This document shows, piece after piece, positions 1 to 5,272 of a DNA stretch of 6,670 nt; positions within the stretch are counted from its first letter, which is position 1; every line of letters begins with the position of its first letter. Below the pieces are notes generated by a model. That model did no database searches and was not told where the DNA came from. It saw only the letters and a list, made by a program, of their open reading frames with translations. The position numbers and the translations under genes are program-made. Source of the stretch: Anaerolineae bacterium CG2_30_64_16 (lineage in GTDB: Bacteria > Chloroflexota > Anaerolineae > CG2-30-64-16); the NCBI GenBank assembly GCA_001871755.1, contig MNXL01000334.1:1-6670 (forward strand), in the 5' to 3' direction.

Positions 1-175
1 TGGCCAGCGCGCCCAGGTCGACGTAGCGCGCCTGGCCGGCGTCGAGCCGATAAACCAGATCCTTCGGAACTCCGGCCTGGGCCGCGAGTGCGCGCAGCGT
101 GAGGCGCTGGCCGGTGGCGGCCTGGAGGCGGCCCAGCAGGATGGTCAAACGGTTTGCAGTGGCGATTTCGGTCAT
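1..175 (-). CDS. XRE/Cro-C1-type HTH transcriptional regulator, N-terminal part (runs off left edge)
   Basis: The minus-strand frame from the ATG at 175-173 is open to the window edge and gives 58 residues beginning MTEIATANRLTILL. Residues 25-47 (LTLRALAAQAGV, then PKDLVYRLDAG) have the spacing of a lambda-repressor-like helix-turn-helix: 'LRALAAQAGV' as helix 2 and 'PKDLVYRLDAG' as recognition helix 3. The following 'ARYVDLGALA' matches the 'i.l.tL..lc' continuation seen in small XRE/HTH_26 regulators. It is therefore probably a short cytoplasmic DNA-binding protein, but its target and any C-terminal domain are unknown because the gene is cut. The start is supported by AGGA six bases upstream and a promoter at 216-244. 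No partner gene is visible on this strand nearby; the next leftward gene ends about 590 bases away. Confidence 0.75.
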   Translation of the reverse strand, partial: MTEIATANRLTILLGRLQAATGQRLTLRALAAQAGVPKDLVYRLDAGQARYVDLGALA

Positions 176-181
176 GGCGAG

Positions 182-185
182 TCCT
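182..185 (-). promoter_or_regulatory. Ribosome binding site of the XRE gene
   Basis: On the minus strand AGGA lies six bases before the ATG at 175. This supports that codon as the start of the regulator. Confidence 0.6.
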
Positions 186-215
186 GACAATCGAACCGAT
201 GTTCTATTTGGCCTG

Positions 216-244
216 ACTATACTACCATTTGGCGCGTTTGTCAA
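216..244 (-). promoter_or_regulatory. Sigma70-type promoter for the XRE gene
   Basis: Read on the minus strand, TTGACA (244-239) is followed after exactly 17 bases by TATAGT (221-216), a near-consensus -35/-10 pair. Transcription would begin around 209 and leave a leader of roughly 35 bases before the ATG at 175. No operator can be assigned with confidence, although an XRE regulator commonly binds its own promoter. Confidence 0.8.
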
Positions 245-352
245 GATGGATGTGCGAGCAAACAGACATGGGGATCGGCGGAATCGTGGGTTGAGAGTCT
301 GGAGCAGAACCTCAGGGTATCCTCTCAAAAAGGCGGGGACAAATCTGCTCAA

Positions 353-371
353 GCCGAGTTCGTGACTCGGC
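353..371. repeat. Hairpin, 7-bp stem
   Basis: GCCGAGT (353-359) and ACTCGGC (365-371) are perfect inverted repeats around a 5-base loop. No T-run follows on either strand, so it is not a standard intrinsic terminator. It sits just before a second, stronger hairpin at 379-399. Confidence 0.6.
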
Positions 372-378
372 GGGCGAG

Positions 379-399
379 CGGCGGATCACGGATCCGCCG
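379..399. repeat. Hairpin, 9-bp perfect stem with 3-base loop
   Basis: CGGCGGATC (379-387) and GATCCGCCG (391-399) are perfect inverted repeats separated by ACG. The stem is GC-rich and very stable but lacks a T-tract. With the hairpin at 353-371 it forms a tandem pair whose role is unknown; an mRNA 3' end, a protein-binding palindrome or a mobile-element remnant are all possible. Confidence 0.65.
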
Positions 400-420
400 T
401 GAGCTGCCCCCGACTATTGA

Positions 421-576
421 GAAGATACCTTTGGGCAAGCCTCCCTGCGCGGCACGGCCACCGACCCCCCGGTCTACCTGGCGGCCAACGCCAGGTGGCT
501 CGGGATCATCAAACGCAAACGCAGACCCGATCTACTACCCGCCCTGCTCGATTTGACAAAGCCGGGCGAATCTTAA
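421..576 (+). pseudogene. Possible 3' remnant of an unrecognised gene
   Basis: From 421 this frame is open to a TAA at 574-576 and reads as 51 residues with plausible protein composition, including VYLAANARWLGIIKRKR followed by LLPALLDLTKPGE. It contains no ATG or GTG start, and the same frame has stops at 418 and 400, so it cannot be an intact gene as it stands. The tail faintly recalls the C-termini of small PIN/DUF3368-type toxin proteins, but the match is too weak to assign. It could equally be a chance open stretch in GC-rich DNA. Confidence 0.2.
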
Positions 577-603
577 CTTGTGACCAATGCCGTTAAAAGC
601 ACA

Positions 604-629
604 ATTCCCTGGCCCACCCGCCAGGGAAT
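604..629 (-). terminator. Stem-loop, candidate terminator of the DUF3048 gene
   Basis: ATTCCCTGGC (604-613) and GCCAGGGAAT (620-629) form a perfect 10-bp stem with a 6-base loop. Read leftward, the stem is followed by TGTGCTTTTAAC, a poor U-tract; read rightward there is no T-run. It lies about 165 bases beyond the stop codon of the leftward gene, so the assignment is plausible but weak. Confidence 0.4.
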
Positions 630-791
630 CGTACCCGTTTCCGAAATGCTTATATGGAGGAGGAATCGCCCTCAGGGTTTGAGTTGTCCCTGCCCACACC
701 CTGTCTGACTGTGATGATGCCACAACCGCATTAATCTCAGATGAGAGGCAGTTAAGTGTTCGCTATGTGTGGCAGCTTGCCTCGCCCGCTA

Positions 792-2078
792 TCACGGATT
801 CACCGTGACCTGCATGTCCAGCGGGACGACCTGCCACCAACTGTTGCCCGGTTTCAGCGGGATATCGACCCCCGCGGCGTCCACGAACCGGAACGGCGCA
901 TGGCGCTCCGGGCGGACCCATTTCCCCTCAAAGACTTTGCCATCTCGCAGGATCTTCAGCGGCCCTTCGCCCCACAACTGGATTTCGATGGAACAGTTGA
1001 TGCAGATGCCATCCGTGATCCGCCGTTCTGTGCCGTCTTCGACGATCAAAGTCACCACGTGGTTTGCACCGAGGACGACGATGTTGGCGGCCGAGACCTG
1101 CTGACCGTCAGCCTGATCCATGTGCGGCTGACCCCCACTCCATCTTTGCCAGCGGCCCGTGCCACTATCGTAGACCCAGGCCACCTTGAACCGGGGATAG
1201 GCCAGGTCGATGCGGCTCGCCGTCTTGCTGCCCGCCGGGGCGCCCACCGAGAAAACCCACGCCGCCGAAGATTGAGGGGCCACATTCCAGCCGCGTTGCG
1301 TGCTGGTATCCCACAGAGTGGTGGTATTCGCAAACAGAGTGTTCCAACTCACCCCGCCAACGCTCATATCCCGAAAGAAAGACGCGCCGTGGAGCGCCTG
1401 CTCCAGGATATGGTCCCCCAGGTCGGAGTCGTACAGCTTCTGCCGCACCGGTTCCACTCCGCCCGAGAAGCACAGCACTGCGTCGAAAATGGCCGGCAGC
1501 TCGATATCGATTAAACGCGCGCTGCGGATCGGCCCGACACGCGGCGCATCCTGGCTCTGGTAGATCGCAGTCAAGCGCGTCTCGCTATACTCGACGCGGC
1601 TTTCCACGATGATGTCTGCCTTGTTGAGATCCGATTGCTTCTGCTGGGCGTCAGCGTCGTTGGTGATCTTGATCGCCAGCGGCCGGCGTTGCAACACCGA
1701 TGGATCGGCCGGGCGCAGGCCGGTGAAGGGCGAGATGCCGGGATCGTTGGCCGGCACGATCAGGTTCGGGTCGGGTGTGGGTGGCTGGGTCGGTTCCGGG
1801 GTGGCGGGCGCTTGGGGCGCGAGCGCTGCCGGCGTCACCGTGGGCGCTGGGGTCGCGCTGGGCGCGGGCTGCACGGTGGGCGCCGGCGTATCGGTCACCG
1901 GCGCAGCGGGCGCCTGGGGCGCGGGCGTGGTAGGCGGCGCTGCCACCCGGGGCGTTTTTGTCGGAGTGGGCGTCGCCTGCGGTTGGGCCGCGCAGCCACT
2001 CAGCAGAACCAGCAGGCTGGCCAACATCAGCAGGCCGATCGGGGCCAATGGACAACGTGTACGGACGAAACGAGACAC
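792..2078 (-). CDS. DUF3048 (YerB-family) lipoprotein
   Basis: This 428-residue protein starts at a GTG (2078-2076). The frame is open further upstream, but the -10 element at 2166-2171 and the GGAGGT five bases before the GTG fix this start, and it places a textbook lipoprotein signal at the N-terminus: basic residues at 3-8, a hydrophobic core at 11-26, then lipobox LSGC with Cys29 as the lipidated residue. Residues 30-105 are a low-complexity Pro/Ala/Thr linker. The conserved N-terminal DUF3048 region runs from SPFTGLRP (116-123) through RRPLAIKI (131-138), LNKADIIVE (151-159), VGPIRSAR (181-188) and FSGG (204-207). The C-terminal region holds WVYDSGTGRWQRW (300-312) and AANIVVL (329-335) and ends with a W/G-rich segment. 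The family is extracytoplasmic and its biochemical role is not established. The protein would be anchored outside the cytoplasmic membrane. It appears monocistronic, with no functional link to the transporter genes. Confidence 0.88.
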   Translation of the reverse strand: MSRFVRTRCPLAPIGLLMLASLLVLLSGCAAQPQATPTPTKTPRVAAPPTTPAPQAPAAPVTDTPAPTVQPAPSATPAPTVTPAALAPQAPATPEPTQPPTPDPNLIVPANDPGISPFTGLRPADPSVLQRRPLAIKITNDADAQQKQSDLNKADIIVESRVEYSETRLTAIYQSQDAPRVGPIRSARLIDIELPAIFDAVLCFSGGVEPVRQKLYDSDLGDHILEQALHGASFFRDMSVGGVSWNTLFANTTTLWDTSTQRGWNVAPQSSAAWVFSVGAPAGSKTASRIDLAYPRFKVAWVYDSGTGRWQRWSGGQPHMDQADGQQVSAANIVVLGANHVVTLIVEDGTERRITDGICINCSIEIQLWGEGPLKILRDGKVFEGKWVRPERHAPFRFVDAAGVDIPLKPGNSWWQVVPLDMQVTVNP

Positions 2079-2083
2079 TGGAG

Positions 2084-2089
2084 ACCTCC
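2084..2089 (-). promoter_or_regulatory. Strong RBS that sets the GTG start of the DUF3048 gene
   Basis: GGAGGT on the minus strand lies five bases before GTG 2078-2076. It decides the start, because the longest open frame (ATG at 2294) would begin upstream of the promoter and would bury the lipoprotein signal 72 residues inside the protein. Confidence 0.8.
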
Positions 2090-2130
2090 AGGAAGGCCAG
2101 GCGCCAGCTCGGATCTCTGCGCGAGAATGC

Positions 2131-2145
2131 CGGCCGGTCCGGCCG
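2131..2145. repeat. 15-bp palindrome in the DUF3048 leader
   Basis: CGGCCGG and CCGGCCG are perfect 7-bp arms around one central base. It lies in the predicted 5' untranslated leader of the DUF3048 mRNA, between the -10 box and the GTG. It could be an operator for a dimeric regulator or simply a GC-rich palindrome; a 1-base loop argues against an RNA hairpin using the full stem. Confidence 0.45.
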
Positions 2146-2165
2146 AAATGTTCAAGATGGCGCGT

Positions 2166-2194
2166 ATTATACATCAGAAGGATGATCTTGCGAA
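2166..2194 (-). promoter_or_regulatory. Promoter of the DUF3048 lipoprotein gene
   Basis: On the minus strand a perfect -10 TATAAT (2171-2166) is preceded at 17 bases by TTCGCA (2194-2189), a 4-of-6 match to the -35 consensus. Transcription would begin near 2159 and give a leader of about 80 bases containing the palindrome at 2131-2145. Confidence 0.7.
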
Positions 2195-2312
2195 TTCTGC
2201 GCGCCACGGTTATGCGGCACGCGCCGCGCTGGCGTTGGTGTAGAATCGCCTCCGTTTTGAGGTAACTGCCCAGACGTCGGGCACTTGCTGTCAATATTTG
2301 AGCGCTCAGTTA

Positions 2313-2393
2313 GTTCCAGAAAAATACTCATCCCGGAACCTCCTGAGATTCCCAGGGAAACCGGCGATCTTGGGATATCTATTTTTCTGGAAC
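2313..2393. repeat. 81-bp imperfect palindrome with 14-bp perfect terminal arms
   Basis: GTTCCAGAAAAATA (2313-2326) is perfectly repeated in inverse at 2380-2393. After a 3x3 internal mismatch the pairing resumes (ATCCC 2330-2334 with GGGAT 2372-2376) and two G-T pairs can extend it, so most of the 81 bases could fold into one long hairpin. The arms are AT-rich compared with the surrounding DNA. No obvious target-site duplication flanks it. It could be a miniature inverted-repeat element, a dispersed palindromic repeat or a structured RNA. Confidence 0.7.
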
Positions 2394-2459
2394 GGCCTCA
2401 TCAGAACAAAATCGCCCTTATAGGCGCAGGTTCAAGTACCCGGGCCTATGGCTGAGTAG

Positions 2460-2474
2460 CTCGACAATGTCGAG
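2460..2474. repeat. 15-bp palindrome, 7-bp arms
   Basis: CTCGACA and TGTCGAG are perfect arms around a single central A. The odd symmetry and lack of a loop fit a binding site for a dimeric regulator better than an RNA hairpin. It lies about 130 bases upstream of the -35 box of the transporter promoter, and no bound protein is known. Confidence 0.5.
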
Positions 2475-2476
2475 GT

Positions 2477-2528
2477 AGTACTTTGCGGCGGAAATCCTTG
2501 TGCAGTTGAAGGAGATGCGCAAAGTACT
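2477..2528. repeat. Hairpin with 11-bp perfect outer stem
   Basis: AGTACTTTGCG (2477-2487) is inverted at 2518-2528, and the 30-base interior contains a second nested pair, TCCTT/AAGGA. The right arm overlaps a perfect 10-bp palindrome AAAGTACTTT (2521-2530). It begins three bases after the palindrome at 2460-2474. Confidence 0.6.
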
Positions 2529-2532
2529 TTAA

Positions 2533-2582
2533 ACAGTTGGGCGGCGTGTTCTGCAACTGCCAAAGGACTTACGCCCAACTGT
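2533..2582. repeat. Hairpin with 11-bp perfect stem
   Basis: ACAGTTGGGCG (2533-2543) is inverted at 2572-2582 around 28 bases. It starts five bases after the preceding hairpin and ends 22 bases before the -35 box at 2605, so it is the element closest to the transporter promoter. There is no T-tract after it. Confidence 0.6.
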
Positions 2583-2604
2583 AGTAGTTACGTTTTGGGA
2601 TGAT

Positions 2605-2633
2605 TTGACACTTGTGTAGCGCTGTGATATTAT
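2605..2633 (+). promoter_or_regulatory. Strong promoter of the peptide-transporter ATPase operon
   Basis: A perfect -35 TTGACA (2605-2610) is followed after exactly 17 bases by TATTAT (2628-2633), with a TGN extended -10 motif directly before it. Transcription would start near 2640, leaving a leader of about 147 bases before the ATG at 2787. A second TTGACA at 2639-2644 has no good -10 partner. Confidence 0.82.
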
Positions 2634-2775
2634 CCCGGTTGACAGCCTCCAGAAGGTACTTGGTTGCTTTGTCAAGATTTCCCTATTCATGGATGGATTC
2701 GTTGCAGACGATTTCGGCCCGCCTGCTTTTCCTCGGCCAGACTTTGTATCTTTCGTACTCGCACATTTTTCACCC

Positions 2776-2780
2776 GGAGG
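2776..2780 (+). promoter_or_regulatory. RBS that sets the dppD-like start
   Basis: GGAGG lies six bases before the ATG at 2787. It favours this codon over an upstream in-frame ATG at 2664, whose extra 41 residues do not resemble the family. Confidence 0.8.
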
Positions 2781-2786
2781 GAAGGG

Positions 2787-3803
2787 ATGAGTAGATTGTT
2801 GGAGGTGAAGGGGCTGGAGACCCGCTTCTTCACACAGGACGGCGTGGTCCGCGCAGTGAACGGCATCTCCTACTACCTGGACGAAGGGGAAACGCTGGCC
2901 ATCGTCGGGGAGAGCGGCTGTGGCAAAAGTGTGAGCGTGATGTCGCTCTTGCAGTTGATCCCCCAACCGCCCGGCAAGATCACCGGGGGTGAGGTCTGGT
3001 TTGACGGCAAAGACCTGCTACAGATGAACAACGACGAGATCCGTCATGTGCGCGGCAATCGGATCGCCATGATTTTCCAGGATCCGATGACCTCGTTGAA
3101 TCCGGTTCTGACCATCGGGTTCCAGGTGTCTGAAGCATTGATGCTGCACATGGGCATGGACAAGGCCGCCGCCCGCAAGCGCAGCGTCGAATTGCTGGAA
3201 CTGGTCGGGATCTCCCAGGCCGCCAACCGCCTGGACGACTATCCCCATCAATTCTCCGGTGGCATGCGCCAGCGTGTCATGATCGCGATGGGCCTCAGTT
3301 GTAACCCACAACTCCTGATCGCCGACGAGCCGACGACTGCCCTTGATGTGACGATTCAGGCGCAGATCACCGATCTCGTTAAACGGCTTCGCGACGAGAT
3401 CGGCATGGCGATCATCTGGATCACTCACGATCTTGGGGTCGTGGCCGGCCTGGCTGATCGGATGATGGTGATGTATGCCGGATTCATCGTCGAGGAAGCC
3501 CAGGTCAAGGACCTCTACGCCAATCCACGCCATCCCTACACAATCGGTTTGTTGGGATCACTACCTCGCCTGGATGAGACGCGGGCCCATCGACTGACCT
3601 CGATCGAGGGCCTCCCCCCCGACCTGATCGATCTGCCCAGGGGGTGTCCTTTCTACGCACGGTGCCACTATCGGATCGATAAGTGCGCCAGCGAGAACCC
3701 GACCCTGGCGCCGGTTGGACCCGGACATACGACAGCGTGCTGGGTGGACGTCACTCAGGTGCAGCCCACGCTGACAGGCGCGCAGATGGGGGTGGCCCGA
3801 TGA
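2787..3803 (+). CDS. dppD: Peptide ABC transporter ATP-binding subunit, DppD/OppD type
   Basis: This 338-residue cytoplasmic ATPase is one of two that power import of peptides or related substrates through an Opp/Dpp-type permease. All nucleotide-binding motifs are intact: Walker A GESGCGKS (41-48), Q-loop Q98 in FQDPMTSLNP, signature FSGGMRQR (156-163), Walker B LLIADEP (176-182) and H-loop H214. The C-terminal oligopeptide-transporter extension begins near NPRHPYT (246-252) and carries Cys287, Cys293, Cys300 and Cys318, the arrangement that binds a [4Fe-4S] cluster in solved relatives. The length is typical of the family. It is the first gene behind the promoter at 2605-2633 and overlaps the next gene by four bases (ATGA). 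The exact substrate cannot be read from the ATPase; Dpp, Opp and nickel or glutathione importers share this architecture. Confidence 0.93.
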   Translation: MSRLLEVKGLETRFFTQDGVVRAVNGISYYLDEGETLAIVGESGCGKSVSVMSLLQLIPQPPGKITGGEVWFDGKDLLQMNNDEIRHVRGNRIAMIFQDPMTSLNPVLTIGFQVSEALMLHMGMDKAAARKRSVELLELVGISQAANRLDDYPHQFSGGMRQRVMIAMGLSCNPQLLIADEPTTALDVTIQAQITDLVKRLRDEIGMAIIWITHDLGVVAGLADRMMVMYAGFIVEEAQVKDLYANPRHPYTIGLLGSLPRLDETRAHRLTSIEGLPPDLIDLPRGCPFYARCHYRIDKCASENPTLAPVGPGHTTACWVDVTQVQPTLTGAQMGVAR

Positions 3804-4798
3804 GTTCTAATGGAAGCAACCAGCGCGAGAAATTGGTCGAGGTCAAGGATTTGCGGATGTGGTTTCCCATCGTGCGCGGGGTGCTGCAGCGGCACGTAGC
3901 CGACGTCAAGGCAGTCGATGGATTGAACTTCCACATCTACAAGGGCGAGACTTTGGGCCTGGTGGGCGAATCGGGATGCGGTAAGTCCACCACCGGCCGG
4001 GCGATCCTGCAGTTATACCAGCCGACGACCGGCGAGGTCTTGTTCCGGGGTCAGAACCTGGTGCGGATCAATCGGGGGCAATTGCGGCACATGCGGCGGC
4101 AGATGCAGATGATCTTCCAGGATCCGTATGCTTCCCTCAATCCCCGGATGACCGTGGGCAACATCGTGGGCGAGCCTCTGGAAGTGCACAACATCGGCAC
4201 GAAGGCGGAACGCGCGGAGCGGGTGCGGGAGTTGCTGGCGGTGGTGGGGCTCAATCCCTATTTCATCAACCGATACCCGCACGAGTTCTCGGGCGGGCAG
4301 CGGCAGCGCATCGGCGTGGCGCGGGCATTGGCAGTGAATCCGCAGTTCATCGTCTGTGACGAGCCGATTTCGGCGCTGGATGTGTCGATCCAGGCGCAGA
4401 TCATCAACCTGCTCGAGGACTTGCAGGAGCAGTTTGGGCTGACCTATCTGTTCATCGCCCACGACCTGTCGGTGGTGCGGCACATCTCTGACCGGATCGC
4501 AGTGATGTACCTGGGCAAGATCATGGAGTTGACCACGCGCGACGAACTGTACCACAACCCCATGCATCCGTACACCCAGGCGTTGTTGTCGGCGGTACCG
4601 ATCCCCGACCCCGCGGTGGAAGAGAAGCGGCAGCGCATCATCCTGGAGGGTGACGTCCCGACCCCGGTGAACCCGCCCAAGGGATGCAACTTCTCCACGC
4701 GGTGTCCGAAGGTGATGGAGATCTGCCGGGAGAACGAGCCGGAGTTCCGCGACTACGGCGATGAGCATTTTGTGGCGTGCTGGTTGTATCAGAAGTAG
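3800..4798 (+). CDS. dppF: Peptide ABC transporter ATP-binding subunit, DppF/OppF type
   Basis: This 332-residue partner ATPase would form the heterodimer with the preceding subunit on the inner face of the membrane. It shows Walker A GESGCGKS (56-63), Q107 in FQDPYASLNP, signature FSGGQRQR (163-170), Walker B FIVCDEP (183-189) and H221. The N-terminal 'VRGVLQRHVADVKAVDG' insertion (25-41) and the FSGGQRQRIGVARAL form are typical of DppF/OppF rather than DppD. The C-terminal extension has four cysteines (296, 302, 309, 327), again an Fe-S cluster pattern. I chose ATG 3800 because it overlaps the upstream stop as ATGA, is preceded by a G-rich stretch (3788-3795), and removes 39 unrelated residues encoded by the overlapping upstream frame. 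Translational coupling would give matched amounts of both ATPases. Confidence 0.93.
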   Translation: MSSNGSNQREKLVEVKDLRMWFPIVRGVLQRHVADVKAVDGLNFHIYKGETLGLVGESGCGKSTTGRAILQLYQPTTGEVLFRGQNLVRINRGQLRHMRRQMQMIFQDPYASLNPRMTVGNIVGEPLEVHNIGTKAERAERVRELLAVVGLNPYFINRYPHEFSGGQRQRIGVARALAVNPQFIVCDEPISALDVSIQAQIINLLEDLQEQFGLTYLFIAHDLSVVRHISDRIAVMYLGKIMELTTRDELYHNPMHPYTQALLSAVPIPDPAVEEKRQRIILEGDVPTPVNPPKGCNFSTRCPKVMEICRENEPEFRDYGDEHFVACWLYQK

Positions 4799-4844
4799 AC
4801 AGGGGACAGGTAGACAAGGCAACAAGGGGGCAAGTAGACAAGGC
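4795..4844. repeat. Short direct repeats of GTAGACA
   Basis: GTAGACA occurs three times, at 4795-4801, 4810-4816 and 4834-4840; the last two extend to an 11-base match GTAGACAAGGC with 24-base periodicity. The intervening bases are purine-rich variants (GGGGACAG, AACAAGGGGGCAA). The first copy includes the TAG stop of the dppF-like gene. Simple repeats of this type occupy gaps between genes in some genomes; their function is unknown. Confidence 0.5.
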
Positions 4845-4853
4845 GAAGCGATT

Positions 4854-5126
4854 ATGCCGACAGTTTATGAAAAGTGGGTTCAGAAAGGCCTCAAGGAAGG
4901 CCGCCAGGAAGGCCGTCAAGAAGGCCGTCAAGAAGGCCGCCAACAGGGTCTTCTTGAGGGTATCGAGTTGGTATTGGACATTAAGTTCGGGATGGCCGGT
5001 TTGAGCTTGTTGCCAGAGTTGCGCGAGATCAAGGATCCGGGCCGGTTGGAAGCAGTTAAGCGTGTGTTGAAAACCGCTCGCACGCCCGATGAAGTGCGCC
5101 AAGTGTATCAGGGGGCGTCCGGTTGA
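4854..5126 (+). CDS. Small EGRQ-repeat protein resembling the C-terminal tail of Rpn-family nucleases (probable truncated gene)
   Basis: The 90-residue frame starts at ATG 4854 with only a weak purine stretch upstream. It opens with YEKWVQKGLKEG (5-16), continues through four tandem EGRQ units (15-30), and then has LDIKFGMAGLSLLPELREI (41-59) and a final helical segment to residue 90. That order is the usual tail of Rpn/PD-(D/E)XK nuclease-family 'putative transposase' proteins with a DUF4351-like end, which are normally several times longer. The nuclease domain that should precede it is absent, because the dppF-like gene ends only 55 bases upstream. It is therefore probably a remnant, although a free-standing small protein cannot be excluded. 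It separates the transporter ATPases from the binding-protein gene, and no role in transport is suggested. Confidence 0.55.
   Translation: MPTVYEKWVQKGLKEGRQEGRQEGRQEGRQQGLLEGIELVLDIKFGMAGLSLLPELREIKDPGRLEAVKRVLKTARTPDEVRQVYQGASG
4896..4943 (+). repeat. 12-bp tandem repeat, four copies, encoding EGRQ
   Basis: Four consecutive copies of GAAGGCCGYCAR encode (EGRQ)4. Copies differ only at third codon positions, which suggests recent slippage or selection on the peptide. The repeat probably forms a charged helix. It is part of a coding frame and lacks spacers, so it is not a CRISPR array. Confidence 0.8.
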
Positions 5127-5204
5127 TGGTTCACAAGGGCATCTATCAAATGCTTACGGGTGATGAAAGGGGGTGATGTCCTGCCAGGATAAGGCAAGTG
5201 TGTG

Positions 5205-5228
5205 GGCCGGCCGAAAGTCTTGCCGGCC
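5205..5228. repeat. GC-rich hairpin before the solute-binding protein gene
   Basis: GGCCGGC (5205-5211) and GCCGGCC (5222-5228) pair around a 10-base loop. There is no T-run after it, so it is a poor intrinsic terminator. It lies in the 151-base gap between the small Rpn-tail frame and the binding protein, where a regulatory or mRNA-stabilising hairpin would be expected if the genes share a transcript. I found no strong promoter in this gap. Confidence 0.5.
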
Positions 5229-5266
5229 AGTGAATCCGTTGGCGTATCTAGCTAGCTTACACATTT

Positions 5267-5272
5267 AGGAGG
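5267..5272 (+). promoter_or_regulatory. Strong RBS of the solute-binding protein gene
   Basis: AGGAGG lies five bases before ATG 5278. The near-ideal site fits the high expression needed for a binding protein that works in excess over its transporter. Confidence 0.85.

Larger units (their letters stand above)
245..791. other. Intergenic stretch without a convincing gene
   Basis: Several short open frames cover this stretch, but none has a start with a ribosome site together with a recognisable protein. It lies between the divergent XRE promoter and the 3' end of the DUF3048 gene, so it mainly holds the downstream region of that gene. Visible structures are two GC-rich hairpins (353-399), a possible coding remnant (421-576) and a 10-bp stem-loop (604-629). 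Between 630 and 791 I see nothing beyond a purine run at 656-663 that is not followed by a usable start codon. Confidence 0.5.
2195..2604. other. Divergent intergenic region rich in inverted repeats
   Basis: This stretch lies between the leftward lipoprotein promoter and the rightward transporter promoter. No convincing gene is present; the open frames over it lack ribosome sites or recognisable products. It is dominated by four inverted repeats at 2313-2393, 2460-2474, 2477-2528 and 2533-2582, plus a minor 6-bp pair ATAGGC/GCCTAT (2420-2425 and 2444-2449). These are described separately. Confidence 0.6.

Noticed and set aside
99..365. 88-codon rightward open frame
   Set aside because: It runs antisense through the XRE gene and its promoter, has no good ribosome site, and has a composition typical of a shadow frame.
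756..1514. 252-codon rightward open frame
   Set aside because: It lies antisense to the well-supported DUF3048 lipoprotein and shows no domain or ribosome site.
1609..2265. Gly/Ala/Val-rich rightward open frames
   Set aside because: They are the complement of the Pro/Ala/Thr linker of the lipoprotein; their low complexity comes from that repeat.
2426..2446. GGTTCAAGTACC looks like a tRNA T-arm
   Set aside because: The bases flanking the loop do not form the required 5-bp stem, and no acceptor, D or anticodon arms can be placed around it.
2529..2966. 145-codon leftward open frame
   Set aside because: It crosses the strong rightward promoter and the start of the dppD-like gene, and its sequence is a shadow of both.
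4013..4825. 270-codon leftward open frame rich in His, Arg and Leu
   Set aside because: It is wholly antisense to the dppF-like gene, whose ATPase motifs are complete.
4896..4943. Short regular repeat that might suggest a CRISPR array
   Set aside because: The unit is 12 bases with no spacers and lies in a coding frame as EGRQ repeats.
5122..5144. Possible promoter before the binding-protein gene (TTGATG with a weak -10)
   Set aside because: Both boxes are poor matches and the spacing to the better -10 candidate is only about 15 bases.
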